In this document: positions 1 through 11,087 of the stretch, piece by piece | Numbering within the stretch: the stretch's first letter is position 1 | Layout: every line of letters starts with the position of its first letter | Program-made: the position numbers and the translations under genes | The notes under the pieces: generated by a model | What the model saw: the letters and a program-made list of their open reading frames with translations, nothing else | Told to the model about the DNA's origin: nothing | The model's database searches: none | Source: Pseudomonas rhizoryzae | Lineage (GTDB): Bacteria > Pseudomonadota > Gammaproteobacteria > Pseudomonadales > Pseudomonadaceae | NCBI RefSeq assembly: GCF_005250615.1 | Contig: NZ_SULM01000018.1 | Location: forward strand, 1 to 64,000 | Length of the DNA: 64,000 nucleotides | Reading direction: 5' to 3'

Positions 1-82
1 TTCACGAGTTACTTGTGTTGCTGATAATCTTGCGACATCAGACTTATCTCACAAGCACCCACACGAATTGCTTGATTCAACT

Positions 83-94
83 TGTTAAAGAGCA
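83..94 (-). promoter_or_regulatory. rrn boxA antitermination element
   Basis: The minus strand reads TGCTCTTTAACA, the core of the NusB/NusE-binding boxA of gammaproteobacterial rRNA leaders. Its place after P3 and before the expected 16S start supports the call. Confidence 0.8.
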
Positions 95-128
95 GTTGGT
101 TGCGACCGTGTCGTCAACCGAGGCGCGC

Positions 129-156
129 ATTCTACGCTAGCCTCACATCTTGTCAA
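129..156 (-). promoter_or_regulatory. rrn promoter P3 (sigma-70)
   Basis: On the minus strand: perfect -35 TTGACA (156-151), 16 bp spacer, -10 TAGAAT (134-129), then a GC-rich discriminator. It is the promoter closest to the 16S gene, about 35 bp upstream of the boxA motif. Confidence 0.75.
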
Positions 157-238
157 GCGTTGATTTGAACTTTTTCGTTTCAACTCAACCACTTGCACCG
201 CCGTGACCAGATCAACCGATCGCGGCAGCGGGAGGCGA

Positions 239-266
239 ATCCTACAGCATCCTAAGACGCTGTCAA
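239..266 (-). promoter_or_regulatory. rrn promoter P2 (sigma-70)
   Basis: On the minus strand: perfect -35 TTGACA (266-261), 16 bp spacer, -10 TAGGAT (244-239). It is the second of three tandem promoters of the rRNA leader. Confidence 0.65.
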
Positions 267-398
267 CCCCTCCCCTTCACTTCGTCATCGCCCTGAGGCG
301 TTGACCAAGCCGCGAGGACTCCGTGGACCCCTCGCCCGACTCAGACCTAAGTGCTTGATTTTCAAGCCCCTTCAGCGTCTGCGCCGGAAGTGGGGCGC

Positions 399-426
399 AT
401 TATAGGGGAGTTTCGGAGGGCGTCAA
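399..426 (-). promoter_or_regulatory. rrn promoter P1 (sigma-70)
   Basis: On the minus strand: -35 TTGACG (426-421), 16 bp spacer, -10 TATAAT (404-399), followed by a GC-rich discriminator GCGCCCC as expected for stringently controlled rRNA promoters. An A/T-rich UP-element-like tract lies upstream and overlaps the last codons of tyrS. Only 15 bp separate the tyrS stop codon from the -35 box. Confidence 0.8.
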
Positions 427-441
427 CAGGTTATTTCAAAT

Positions 442-1641
442 TTATTGCTGACGGACGTTGATGCGGGCGAAAGCCTTCTTGCCGGCCTGGCATATATAGG
501 TACGGCCGATCTCGAACTGGAAGCCGCGGTCGACCACTTCGCCATCTACCTTGACGCTGCCGGCAGCCAGCAGGTCGCGCGCCGCGGCAGCGTTCTTTAC
601 CAGGCCCGCTTTGTTGAGGACGGCAGCGACCGGCAATGCTGCATCGGTCTCCAGCTCCACTTCAGGCAGATCTTCGGGCAGTTCGCCATCCTTCATACGG
701 TTGCCCGCGGAACGGTGGGCGTTCTGCGCCGCTTCCTCGCCATGGAAACGGGCGACGATCTCTTCGGCCAGCTTGATCTTGATATCGCGGGGGTTGGCGC
801 CCTTCTCGACATCGCCCCGGAATTGAGCGATCTCCTCCAGGCTGCGGAAGCTGAGCAGCTCGAAGTAACGCCACATGAGGGTGTCGGGGATGGAGACCAG
901 CTTGTTGTACATGACGCCCGGGGCTTCCTGGATGCCGACGTAGTTGCCCAGGGACTTAGACATCTTCTTCACGCCGTCCAGACCTTCGAGCAGCGGCATG
1001 GTGAGGATGCACTGGGCTTCCTGGCCATAGGCACGCTGCAGCTCACGCCCCATGAGCAGGTTGAATTTCTGGTCGGTACCGCCCAGCTCGACGTCGGCAC
1101 GCAGGGCAACGGAGTCGTAACCCTGCACCAGGGGATAGAGGAACTCGTGGATGGCGATGGACTGGTTGCTCGCATAGCGCTTGCTGAAGTCGTCGCGCTC
1201 GAGCATACGGGCCACGGTGTATTGAGAAGAGAGGCGAATGAAGTCGGCCGGGGACAGCTGATCCATCCAGGTGGCATTGAAAGCCACTTCGGTACGCGCC
1301 GGATCGAGAATCTTGAAGACCTGAGCCTTATAAGTCTCGGCGTTTTCCAAGACCTGCTCGCGAGTCAGTGGAGGGCGGGTGGCGCTCTTGCCGCTGGGGT
1401 CGCCGATCATGCCGGTGAAGTCACCGATCAGGAAGATGACCTGGTGACCCAGCTCTTGGAACTGGCGCAGCTTGTTGATCAGGACGGTATGGCCGAGGTG
1501 CAGATCCGGGGCGGTCGGATCGAAGCCTGCCTTGATGCGCAACGGGGTGCCACGCTCCAGTTTTGTTACAAGCTCTGACTCGACGAGCAGCTCATCTGCT
1601 CCACGCTTGATGACCGCCAGCTGCTCCTGGACCGTTTTCAT
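442..1641 (-). CDS. tyrS: Tyrosyl-tRNA synthetase
   Basis: Class Ic aminoacyl-tRNA synthetase that charges tRNA-Tyr with tyrosine in the cytoplasm. 399 aa. The HIGH-type motif HLGH is at residues 48-51 and KMSKS at 226-230; the C-terminal ~65 residues look like an S4 RNA-binding domain. An upstream in-frame extension to 1776 is possible, but the family starts at the MKTVQEQ methionine at 1641, preceded by a weak AGAGG about 10 bp upstream. Length and rRNA neighbour match the P. aeruginosa paralogue called TyrZ, so a second tyrosyl-tRNA synthetase elsewhere is possible. Diverges from the M23 peptidase gene. No terminator is seen before the rrn promoters. Confidence 0.96.
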   Translation of the reverse strand: MKTVQEQLAVIKRGADELLVESELVTKLERGTPLRIKAGFDPTAPDLHLGHTVLINKLRQFQELGHQVIFLIGDFTGMIGDPSGKSATRPPLTREQVLENAETYKAQVFKILDPARTEVAFNATWMDQLSPADFIRLSSQYTVARMLERDDFSKRYASNQSIAIHEFLYPLVQGYDSVALRADVELGGTDQKFNLLMGRELQRAYGQEAQCILTMPLLEGLDGVKKMSKSLGNYVGIQEAPGVMYNKLVSIPDTLMWRYFELLSFRSLEEIAQFRGDVEKGANPRDIKIKLAEEIVARFHGEEAAQNAHRSAGNRMKDGELPEDLPEVELETDAALPVAAVLNKAGLVKNAAAARDLLAAGSVKVDGEVVDRGFQFEIGRTYICQAGKKAFARINVRQQ

Positions 1642-1808
1642 AGGGGCTCTGCCTCTGAATTTCGAAAGCGTGAACCTTATCAAGATGCCCCTAGCAGCCG
1701 CCAGCCGGCACGTCAGATCAAGGACCCAAAGGGTTGTGACAGCTAGATTTTGATTATATTTTAGGCAGTTATTCACTTCTTTTAACGTCAGATCATCACT
1801 TTAGCTAA

Positions 1809-4335
<2,527 letters not shown>

Positions 4336-4353
4336 ACGGAGCGCAGTGTCGGC

Positions 4354-4704
4354 TCAGATGGAGAAGGACTGACCGCAGCCACAGGTAGTGGCGGCGTTGG
4401 GGTTCTTGATGACGAAACGCGAGCCTTCCAGACCTTCCTGGTAATCCACCTCGGCACCGGCCAGGTATTGGAAGCTCATGGGATCGACGACCAGATGCAC
4501 GCCGTCACGCTCGATGACGGTGTCGTCGTCGGCGGAATCCTCGTCGAAGGTGAAGCCGTACTGGAAGCCCGAGCAGCCGCCACCGGTGACGAAGACGCGC
4601 AGCTTCAGGCGGGGATTGCCCTCTTCCTCGATCAGGTTCTTCACCTTGGTCGCCGCGCCCAGGGTGAACTGCAGGGGGGTCGGGGTGAAGGTTTCAATGG
4701 TCAT
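4354..4704 (-). CDS. erpA: Iron-sulfur cluster insertion protein ErpA
   Basis: A-type carrier that passes Fe-S clusters to target apoproteins. 116 aa from the MTIETFT methionine; the frame is open further up to 4734 but the extra 10 residues are not family-like. The three cluster-binding cysteines are present at 44 (GGGCSGF), 108 and 110 (CGCG). Convergent with anmK with an 18 bp gap, and divergent from hemJ, whose product makes heme precursors. Confidence 0.95.
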   Translation of the reverse strand: MTIETFTPTPLQFTLGAATKVKNLIEEEGNPRLKLRVFVTGGGCSGFQYGFTFDEDSADDDTVIERDGVHLVVDPMSFQYLAGAEVDYQEGLEGSRFVIKNPNAATTCGCGQSFSI

Positions 4705-4891
4705 TGCCGTAGTCTCCCGGCTCGCGCCGAACACAATTCAATGGCGAAATTATCCGCTTGCCCCAGCAAAACGGTCAACTATTGAGCGACCGCGGGATAC
4801 CAGCCGAGACGACTGGAGTGAATGACTTGCCAGCGGCGCCACTCTAATATCGCGCCGCCTGATGAAGCCAACTGACAAGGAGAATGCCCCG

Positions 4892-5317
4892 ATGCTCTAT
4901 CTTTGGTTCAAAGCCTTCCACCTGATCGCCATGGTGTGCTGGTTCGCCGGTCTGTTCTATCTGCCGCGGCTGTTCGTCTATCACGCCCAGAGCAGCGATA
5001 CCGTGAGCCATGAGCGTTTCTGCCTGATGGAGCGCAAGCTGTACCGGGGCATCATGTTGCCGTCGATGATCCTGACGCTGGTGTTCGGCATCGGCATGCT
5101 GGTGATCAACCCGAGCTGGCTGACCCAGGGCTGGATGCACACCAAGCTGGCGCTGGTGGTGGTGTTGATCGGTTATCACCATGTCTGCGGCGCCATGCGC
5201 AAGAAGTTCGAGCGCGGCGAAAACCAGCGCAGCCATGTGTTCTATCGCTGGTTCAACGAGGTACCCGTGCTCATCCTCATCGCCGTCGTCATCCTGGCGG
5301 TGGTCAAACCCTACTAA
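4892..5317 (+). CDS. hemJ: Protoporphyrinogen IX oxidase HemJ
   Basis: Small integral membrane enzyme that oxidises protoporphyrinogen IX to protoporphyrin IX, the penultimate heme step, in bacteria lacking HemG/HemY. 141 aa with about four hydrophobic segments (~5-28, 55-72, 84-96, 122-138). The conserved histidine of FHLIAM (H10) and lysine of WMHTKLAL (K85) known to matter in HemJ are present. Start chosen at 4892 because AAGGAG (4877-4882) sits 9 bp upstream; an in-frame ATG at 4862 lacks a site. Confidence 0.92.
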   Translation: MLYLWFKAFHLIAMVCWFAGLFYLPRLFVYHAQSSDTVSHERFCLMERKLYRGIMLPSMILTLVFGIGMLVINPSWLTQGWMHTKLALVVVLIGYHHVCGAMRKKFERGENQRSHVFYRWFNEVPVLILIAVVILAVVKPY

Positions 5318-5351
5318 AGCGGTCGAACGGCTCGCGCTTGGAGAAAGCAGT

Positions 5352-6140
5352 ATGCAGCGTTATGCCCTGGTAACCGGTGCTTCGTGCGGGATCGGCCTGG
5401 CCTTGGCCGAGGCCCTGGCGCGACGTGGCCAGCCGCTGATCCTGCTGGCGCGGCGCAAGGACAAGCTGGAAAGCATCGCTGCCGAGCTGGCCCAGCGCTT
5501 CGACGTGGAGGTGCTCTATCGCGTCTGCGATCTGTCGGAGCCCTTGCACCTGACCGGCCTGTTGCATGAACTGGAACAGAGCGAGAGAGCCATCGGCCTG
5601 CTGGTCAACTGCGCCGGGATCGGCAGTGGTGGCGATTTTCTCGCCGCCGACTGGCCCCAGGTACAGGAGCAGTTGGAACTGAATATCTTGGCCCTCACCC
5701 GCCTGTGTCATGCCCTCGGCCAGCACATGGCGATCCAAGGGGGTGGCCAGATTCTCAACGTGGCCTCCACCGCCGCCTTCCAGCCCATTCCCTATATGAG
5801 CAGCTATGCCGCGACCAAGGCCTATGTGCTGCATTTCTCCGAGGGTCTGCGCGAAGAACTCAAGGGGCGCGGGGTGGCGGTGTCAGTACTCTGCCCCGGC
5901 CCGACCCGCACCGCTTTCTTCAAGAACGCTGGACTGCACGCTGGGCGCATGGAGCAAAGCAAGCTGCTGATGTCCGCCGAGGAGGTCGCGCTGGCGGCGG
6001 TCAAGGGGCTGGAGCGACGCCAGGCGGTGATCATTCCCGGCTGGCGCAATCGCCTGGGCAGCCTGTTGCCGCGCTTCTTCCCACGCGCCCTCACCCGCTC
6101 AGTGGCGGTGCGGATCGGCAAACTGTTCCAGCCGGCGTAA
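5352..6140 (+). CDS. Short-chain dehydrogenase/reductase
   Basis: 262 aa NAD(P)-dependent oxidoreductase of the classical SDR family; substrate unknown. The Rossmann motif TGASCGIG starts at residue 8, the NCAG motif is present, and the active site has an ASTAAF serine with YAATK. The C-terminal ~30 residues are basic and hydrophobic, as in DltE-like SDRs that associate with membranes. GGAG lies about 8 bp before the ATG. It follows hemJ by 34 bp and may share its transcript. Confidence 0.85.
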   Translation: MQRYALVTGASCGIGLALAEALARRGQPLILLARRKDKLESIAAELAQRFDVEVLYRVCDLSEPLHLTGLLHELEQSERAIGLLVNCAGIGSGGDFLAADWPQVQEQLELNILALTRLCHALGQHMAIQGGGQILNVASTAAFQPIPYMSSYAATKAYVLHFSEGLREELKGRGVAVSVLCPGPTRTAFFKNAGLHAGRMEQSKLLMSAEEVALAAVKGLERRQAVIIPGWRNRLGSLLPRFFPRALTRSVAVRIGKLFQPA

Positions 6141-6220
6141 CGGTCCTCCCACCACCGGCACCTGACCCCAGGAGTGGGCGCTGGTACACTCGGGGTCTAT
6201 CCAGCCAGCAGGAGATCGAC

Positions 6221-6562
6221 GTGGATTGTCTGTTCTGCAAGATCGTCGCCGGGGACATTCCGGCCAAGGTGCTCTACGAGGACGATCAGGTCATGGCCTT
6301 CCATGACATCGCCCCGCAGGCGCCCGTGCACTTTCTGGTCATCCCTAAGAAGCACATCGCGACCCTCCACGACCTCAGCGAGGCCGATGACAAGCAGCTC
6401 GCCGGGCACATCCTGTTCACCGCCCAGCGCCTGGCCCAGGAGCAGGGCTGCGAAGAAGGCTTCCGCGTGGCGATGAACTGCAACGCCCTGGGTGGCCAGA
6501 CGGTCTATCACATCCATATGCATGTGCTGGGCAAGCGGCAGATGACCTGGCCACCGGGCTAG
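6221..6562 (+). CDS. HIT family nucleotide-binding protein (HinT-like)
   Basis: 113 aa purine nucleoside phosphoramidase-type protein. The histidine triad HIHMH is at residues 97-101 and an N-terminal CxxC (C3, C6) is present. Starts with GTG, chosen because AGGAGA (6210-6215) lies 5 bp upstream and the protein then begins MDCLFCKI as in the family. Followed 38 bp later by coq7. Confidence 0.92.
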   Translation: MDCLFCKIVAGDIPAKVLYEDDQVMAFHDIAPQAPVHFLVIPKKHIATLHDLSEADDKQLAGHILFTAQRLAQEQGCEEGFRVAMNCNALGGQTVYHIHMHVLGKRQMTWPPG

Positions 6563-6600
6563 GTATCTCCGCCCTTTCATTGCCTGCCAAGGAGATCATC

Positions 6601-7248
6601 GTGAGATCCAAGCGTCTTTACTCCCCGCTCGATCGGCTGTTGATCCAGGCCGATACCGCCTTGCGTACCCTGACACCCTTCAGTGGCGCCCCGACCCGCA
6701 GCTCGCCGGCCATCCCGCTCAAGGAAGCCGAGCTGAGCGACGAGGAACGGCGCCATGCGGCGGGGCTCATGCGCATCAACCACACCGGTGAGGTCTGCGC
6801 CCAGGCGCTGTACCAGGGCCAAGCGCTGACCGCCAAGCTGCCGGAAGTCCGCGAGGAAATGGAGCGCGCGGCGGACGAAGAGATCGACCACCTGGCCTGG
6901 TGCGAGCAGCGCATCCGCGCCCTGGGTGAAAGACCCAGCCTGCTCAATCCGCTGTTCTATGGGTTGTCGTTCGGTATCGGCGCTGGTGCCGGCCTGATCA
7001 GTGATCGCCTGAGTCTGGGTTTCGTCGCCGCCACCGAGGATCAGGTGTGCCGTCACCTGGATGAGCACCTGGAAAAGCTGCCGCCGGCCGACGCCAAGTC
7101 TCGCGCGGTACTGGAGCAGATGCGCAGCGATGAGGAGCAGCACGCCGAACACGCCCTGGCAGCGGGTGGCTGGCGCTTCCCCACACCGGTCAAGTACGGC
7201 ATGAGCCTGGTGGCCAAGGTGATGACCAAGACCACCTACCGCATCTGA
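6601..7248 (+). CDS. coq7: 3-demethoxyubiquinol 3-hydroxylase Coq7
   Basis: Di-iron carboxylate enzyme performing the last hydroxylation of ubiquinone synthesis at the membrane. Starting at GTG 6601, with AAGGAG (6589-6594) 6 bp upstream, it is 215 aa, the length I recall for the P. aeruginosa protein. Likely iron ligands are E64, E94, H97 (EEIDH), E146, E178 and H181 (SDEEQHAEH). A TTG at 6580 would add seven residues but has no ribosome binding site. Confidence 0.95.
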   Translation: MRSKRLYSPLDRLLIQADTALRTLTPFSGAPTRSSPAIPLKEAELSDEERRHAAGLMRINHTGEVCAQALYQGQALTAKLPEVREEMERAADEEIDHLAWCEQRIRALGERPSLLNPLFYGLSFGIGAGAGLISDRLSLGFVAATEDQVCRHLDEHLEKLPPADAKSRAVLEQMRSDEEQHAEHALAAGGWRFPTPVKYGMSLVAKVMTKTTYRI

Positions 7249-7266
7249 CCCTGGACCGCAGCCACG

Positions 7267-7294
7267 AAAAAGCCCTGCCTCGGCAGGGCTTTTT
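7267..7294. terminator. Bidirectional terminator between coq7 and pcaG
   Basis: GCCCTGC (7272-7278), CTCG loop, GCAGGGC (7283-7289), with an A-run to the left and TTTTT to the right. It suits the convergent ends of coq7 and pcaG. Confidence 0.9.
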
Positions 7295-7307
7295 GTTATC
7301 CGCAGCT

Positions 7308-7919
7308 TCAGATGTCGAAGAAGACGGTTTCCTGGGGGCCTTGCAGGTAGATGTCGAAGCGATAGGCCAGGCGGCCGTCGATCTCGCAACGGCGCGCCAG
7401 CAAGGTGCCCCGGCGCTCCGGTTCCGGCAGGTTGTAGACCGGGCAGCGGGCGTTGGCTTCGGCTTCGTCGTCGAAGTAGATCCGCGTCTGCAGGTGGATG
7501 TTGATGCCGCGGGCGAACAGGGTGACGTTGATGTGCGGCGCCATGGGCTGGCCGCGCTGGTCGCTGACCTGGCCGGGTTTGACGGTGTGCAGCGTCCAGT
7601 CGCCGGCATCGAAGGTGGTGGCGGTACGGCCGAAACCGTTGAAGGCCTTCTCGACGTCGTAGACCGGATCGTATTTCCCTTCGTGATCGGCCTGCCAGAA
7701 CTCCAGGAAGGAATCGCGCACCAGGTTACCGTTGCCGTCGAACACCTGGCCGGTGAGCAGGATGTGCTCGCCGGGAGCGCCGGGCTTGGCCAATTCGTTC
7801 CAGATTTCGACGTCGCGGGTGGGGTTGCCGGCCGCGGCCAGGGCCAGGCCGATGTGAACGTAGGGGCCGGCGGTCTGGGAAGGGGTTTCCGGCAGCAGGA
7901 CTTGTTGGTTGGGCGTCAT
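7308..7919 (-). CDS. pcaG: Protocatechuate 3,4-dioxygenase alpha subunit
   Basis: 203 aa non-catalytic alpha subunit of the enzyme that opens the ring of protocatechuate between its hydroxyls (intradiol cleavage) to beta-carboxy-cis,cis-muconate, at the head of the beta-ketoadipate pathway. The TPSQTAGPYVHIG N-terminus and dioxygenase beta-sandwich sequence fit the family. The iron ligands are in PcaH, whose stop codon is 10 bp upstream, so the pair is translated from one message. Confidence 0.95.
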   Translation of the reverse strand: MTPNQQVLLPETPSQTAGPYVHIGLALAAAGNPTRDVEIWNELAKPGAPGEHILLTGQVFDGNGNLVRDSFLEFWQADHEGKYDPVYDVEKAFNGFGRTATTFDAGDWTLHTVKPGQVSDQRGQPMAPHINVTLFARGINIHLQTRIYFDDEAEANARCPVYNLPEPERRGTLLARRCEIDGRLAYRFDIYLQGPQETVFFDI

Positions 7920-7929
7920 CTCGGCGTCC

Positions 7930-8655
7930 TCAATGGTGTTCGAAGAACGTCTGCCGCGCGCCGCGGGTGACGATGTCGAAACGATAGGCCAGGCAGTCCA
8001 TGGGGTTGGCCATGCTCATGTCCAGGCGGGCGATGAGGGTCTGGACGGCGTCGGGATTGGCGATGGACTTGACGATGGGGCACAGCGGGATCAGCGGATC
8101 GCCTTCGAAGTACAGTTGGGTGATCAGCCGGGTGGCGATGGCCGGGCCCATGACCGAGACGTGGATGTGCGCCGGGCGCCAGTCGTTGCTGCCGTTGCGC
8201 CAGGGATAGGGACCCGGGCGAATGGTGCGGAAGACGTAGTTACCCTGGCTGTCGGTGCGGGTGCGGCCGACGCCACCGAAGTTGGGGTCGAGCGGCGCCA
8301 GGTAGACGTCGTTCTTGTGCCGGTAGCGGCCGCCGGCGTTGGCCTGCCAGATCTCCACCAGGGAATTGGGTACCGGCTTGCCGAACTGGTCGCGCAGGGT
8401 GCCGAACAGGATGATGCGCTCGCCCTGGGGCAGTTGGCCGGTGCCGAAATTGAGCAACAGGTCGTTGTCGTGCGGGCCCAGCGGCAGCCGCGAGAAGTCG
8501 GGACCGCTGCGTTCGGAGGCGGTCTGGTGCTGCAGGCTGACCAGCGCCTGGCGCGGCGAACGCGGAATCGAGGATTTGTAGGCGGGCGTATAGGCCTGGG
8601 GATGCCAGGTGCGATCACGGGCGACGTAGCGTACGTCGTGGGGCTTGTTATGCAT
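7930..8655 (-). CDS. pcaH: Protocatechuate 3,4-dioxygenase beta subunit
   Basis: 241 aa catalytic subunit that holds the non-heme Fe(III). The four ligands are visible: Y111 (GGRYRHKND), Y150 (PGPYPW), H163 and H165 (PAHIHV), each at +3 relative to the P. putida numbering 108/147/160/162. With PcaG it forms the (alpha-beta)n dioxygenase. Located just downstream of its regulator pcaQ on the same strand, with a PcaQ operator about 95 bp before its start codon. Confidence 0.96.
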   Translation of the reverse strand: MHNKPHDVRYVARDRTWHPQAYTPAYKSSIPRSPRQALVSLQHQTASERSGPDFSRLPLGPHDNDLLLNFGTGQLPQGERIILFGTLRDQFGKPVPNSLVEIWQANAGGRYRHKNDVYLAPLDPNFGGVGRTRTDSQGNYVFRTIRPGPYPWRNGSNDWRPAHIHVSVMGPAIATRLITQLYFEGDPLIPLCPIVKSIANPDAVQTLIARLDMSMANPMDCLAYRFDIVTRGARQTFFEHH

Positions 8656-8748
8656 TGGAATGCTCCACGGAAGGATCGGAGCCAGAAACTGGCTGCTCTC
8701 AGTGTGGCCCAGACCGCCGCCTGGCTGAATTGAAAGCTACGCGAGGAG

Positions 8749-8768
8749 CCATAACCTATTGGTTATGG
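8749..8768. promoter_or_regulatory. PcaQ operator of pcaHG
   Basis: A perfect dyad: CCATAACC (8749-8756), TATT, GGTTATGG (8761-8768). Its core ATAACC-N4-GGTTAT is nearly identical to the PcaQ binding consensus ATAACC-N4-GGTTAA described in rhizobia. It overlaps the pcaQ stop codon (8758-8756) and lies upstream of pcaH on the minus strand, the right place for LysR-type activation. Confidence 0.8.
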
Positions 8769-9679
8769 CTGAGCTCGCCGGCGACTTCGCGCAGGACGGC
8801 GCAGAAGCGCTCGGTGGCCAGGGACAGAGGCACGCTGCCATTGCGGCAGATACCCACCGAACCGCCCGCCTCGCGTACCCCGAGCCTGACCTCGACCAAC
8901 TCGCCCGTCGCCAGGTCGCGGCGGACCGCATCCAGCGGCGCGATCCAGAGGGCGTCGCTCTGGCGCACGTACTGGCGGCTGAGGGTGGGCGAGAGGGTTT
9001 CCAGCCGCTGGGCACTGAGCGGGATGCCACATTGCACGAAGAGGCTTTCAGCGTGACGGCGAATGGTGGTGCCGGGCAGCGGCAACACCAGGGGATAGCG
9101 CGCCAGGGTCGCCAGGTCCGCCGGCAGGCTCTGGCTCAACGGATGGCCGGGACGGACCACCAGGGTCAGGGCCTCGGTATAGAGGTGCTCGAAGTCCAGC
9201 CCATGGATGTCGGGGCTGTCGGTCATGCGGCCGACCACCAGATCCAGGTCGCCGACGCGCAACTGGCCAAGCAGATAGGCGCTGGGACCGGTGGCGACGT
9301 TGACGATGAGCTGGCGATGGCGTTCGTGCAGGCGCGCCAGCACCTCGGGCAGCACCTGGCTTTCCACCGTCGACAGGACGCCGACCCGTACCAGACCGCC
9401 GGCCTCGCCACCGCGTACCAGTTGCATACCCTCGCGCAGGGCTTGGACGCAGGGGCCGGCGTGGCGCAGGAACAGCAGACCCGCCTCGGTCAGGGTCACC
9501 TCGCCCTTGCCCCGCTCGAACAGGCGCACCTCGAGGATTTCTTCGAGTTCGCGAATGGTCTTGGAAATGGCCGGCTGGGACACGGCAATGGCATCGGCTG
9601 CCTTGGCGAAGCTGCGCTGCTGCGCGATTTCCAGAAAGCACAGCAGATGCCGGAACTTGATACGGTTGTCGAGATTCAT
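8756..9679 (-). CDS. pcaQ: LysR-type regulator PcaQ
   Basis: 307 aa transcriptional activator of protocatechuate genes. N-terminal winged helix-turn-helix at ~1-65 (FLEIAQQRSFAKAADA, SQPAISKTIREL) and a C-terminal co-inducer-binding domain; in the family beta-carboxymuconate is the inducer. It is transcribed toward pcaHG with a 100 bp gap that carries the promoter and operator. The PcaQ-type operator sequence at its 3' end supports this assignment over other LysR proteins. Divergent from the DesT-like gene. Confidence 0.88.
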   Translation of the reverse strand: MNLDNRIKFRHLLCFLEIAQQRSFAKAADAIAVSQPAISKTIRELEEILEVRLFERGKGEVTLTEAGLLFLRHAGPCVQALREGMQLVRGGEAGGLVRVGVLSTVESQVLPEVLARLHERHRQLIVNVATGPSAYLLGQLRVGDLDLVVGRMTDSPDIHGLDFEHLYTEALTLVVRPGHPLSQSLPADLATLARYPLVLPLPGTTIRRHAESLFVQCGIPLSAQRLETLSPTLSRQYVRQSDALWIAPLDAVRRDLATGELVEVRLGVREAGGSVGICRNGSVPLSLATERFCAVLREVAGELSHNQ

Positions 9680-9795
9680 GGTGCCCTCAAGGCAAGGCTC
9701 GGACCAGAGACTACCACCCGGCGGTCAGCCAAAACCCGTGCAGTCAGCAAGGGCATCCTTTGCTACAGTGCCGCCTCGCCCCCTGGAATGCCCCC

Positions 9796-10488
9796 ATGTC
9801 CATTCGTGCCCAGCAGAAGCTGCAAACGCGCCAGGCGCTGCTGGAATCGGCACGCCTGCTGATGAACAGCGGTCGCGGCTTCGGCAGTCTCAGCCTGCGC
9901 GAGGTGAGTCGCCAGGCGGGGATCGTACCGGCGGGCTTCTATCGCCACTTCGCCGACATGGAAGCCTTCGGCCTGGCGCTGGTGGCGGAGGTGGGCGATA
10001 CCTTTCGCGATGCCCTGCGCCAGGTCCGGCACCACGAGTTGCAGCAGCGCGGCATGATCGAAGCCTCGGTGGAGATCTTTCTCGGCGCCGTGGGCGATAA
10101 CCGCGATCAGTTCCTCTTTCTCGCCCGCGAGCAATATGGCGGCTCCCTGGCCGTGCGCCAGGCCATCGCCGACCTGCGCCAGCGCATCACCCAGGACCTG
10201 GCCCGCGACCTGCTCACCCTGGGTCGGTTGCCGCAGCTGAGCTCGGCGCAGATCGACATCCTGGCCGATCTGGTGGTCAAGACAGTGTTCGCCACCCTGC
10301 CAGAGCTCATCGATCCGCCACCCGCCGCTACGCCACCCCACCTATGGCCGGCAGCGAAGATGGTGCAGCAGCTCAAGCTCATTCTGATCGGCAGCAAGCA
10401 CTGGCGGCGTACATCAGGCGAAGAAGCACCAAAAGAGAGCATTGATCGTTTGGCAAACGCCATGGCGCACCAAATAAGCGCAACCTGA
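9796..10488 (+). CDS. desT: TetR family regulator, DesT-like
   Basis: 230 aa. The N-terminal TetR helix-turn-helix covers ~10-55 (SLREVSRQAGIVPAGFYRHF), followed by a helical ligand-binding domain. DesT/FabR proteins sense acyl-CoA saturation and repress fatty acid desaturase genes. The name rests on family resemblance and on position: I recall P. aeruginosa desT also directly precedes ureE. The desaturase genes desCB are not here; pcaQ occupies the upstream side instead. Start set at the ATG giving MSIRAQQK; four codons further in would also be possible. Confidence 0.65.
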   Translation: MSIRAQQKLQTRQALLESARLLMNSGRGFGSLSLREVSRQAGIVPAGFYRHFADMEAFGLALVAEVGDTFRDALRQVRHHELQQRGMIEASVEIFLGAVGDNRDQFLFLAREQYGGSLAVRQAIADLRQRITQDLARDLLTLGRLPQLSSAQIDILADLVVKTVFATLPELIDPPPAATPPHLWPAAKMVQQLKLILIGSKHWRRTSGEEAPKESIDRLANAMAHQISAT

Positions 10489-10586
10489 GCGACTGGTCAG
10501 CTTTGCTTGGCCTGGCAGCCGGGGAATCGGCCGATTTGGCAGGCCCCTTGCTGTAATGCTCGGCTATAACTGCCAAGAGTTCTGCC

Positions 10587-11087
10587 ATGCTGGTCATCCA
10601 TCACCGTTGTGCGGCCCGTGACACCTGGGACGCCGAACTCCATCTCACCTTCGATGCCCGCAGCAAGAGCCGCCTGAGAGCGACGAGCAGCACCGGCGAA
10701 GACGTCGGCCTGTTCCTCGAACGCGGGCAACCGCCGCTGGCCGATGGCGACTTTCTCGAAGCCCGTGATGGCCGCATCGTGCGTATCGTCGCCCGGCCGG
10801 AAAAATTGTTGCACGTGACCTGTGCCAGCGCCTTCGAGCTGACGCGCGCCGCCTACCACCTGGGCAACCGTCACGTCGCCCTGCAGATCGGTGATGGCTG
10901 GTTGCGGCTGCTGGACGACTATGTGCTCAAGGCCATGCTGGAACAGCTGGGCGCCCAGGTCAGCGAGATCGAGGCCGGCTTCCAGCCCGAGCACGGCGCC
11001 TACGGCGGCGGCCATCACCACTCGCACCACGGCGAGGAAGGCTTCAACTACGCGCCCAAACTGCACCACTTCGGCGTCCGCACGTGA
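10587..11087 (+). CDS. ureE: Urease accessory protein UreE (nickel metallochaperone)
   Basis: 166 aa. Delivers Ni(II) to the UreG-UreF-UreD-urease assembly. The N-terminal peptide-binding domain and the central metal-binding domain are followed by a His-rich tail (HGAYGGGHHHSHHGEE, about 136-151) that binds extra nickel. Its stop overlaps the ureF start in GTGA, showing translational coupling. The urease subunits ureABC and ureD are not in the window. Confidence 0.94.
   Translation: MLVIHHRCAARDTWDAELHLTFDARSKSRLRATSSTGEDVGLFLERGQPPLADGDFLEARDGRIVRIVARPEKLLHVTCASAFELTRAAYHLGNRHVALQIGDGWLRLLDDYVLKAMLEQLGAQVSEIEAGFQPEHGAYGGGHHHSHHGEEGFNYAPKLHHFGVRT

Larger units (their letters stand above)
1..441 (-). 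promoter_or_regulatory. Leader and promoter region of an rRNA operon
   Basis: This 441 bp stretch has no coding gene. Read on the minus strand it shows three sigma-70 promoters with 16 bp spacers, then a boxA antitermination motif, and it leads leftward out of the window. This is the layout of a Pseudomonas rrn leader, so the 16S rRNA gene should start just left of position 1. That is inferred, because no mature 16S sequence is visible. The known neighbourhood of a tyrZ-type tyrS in P. aeruginosa (rRNA operon beside it) agrees. Confidence 0.85.

Noticed and set aside
1642-1776. 45-residue N-terminal extension of tyrS
   Set aside because: The extra residues do not resemble TyrS and the homologous start lies at 1641.
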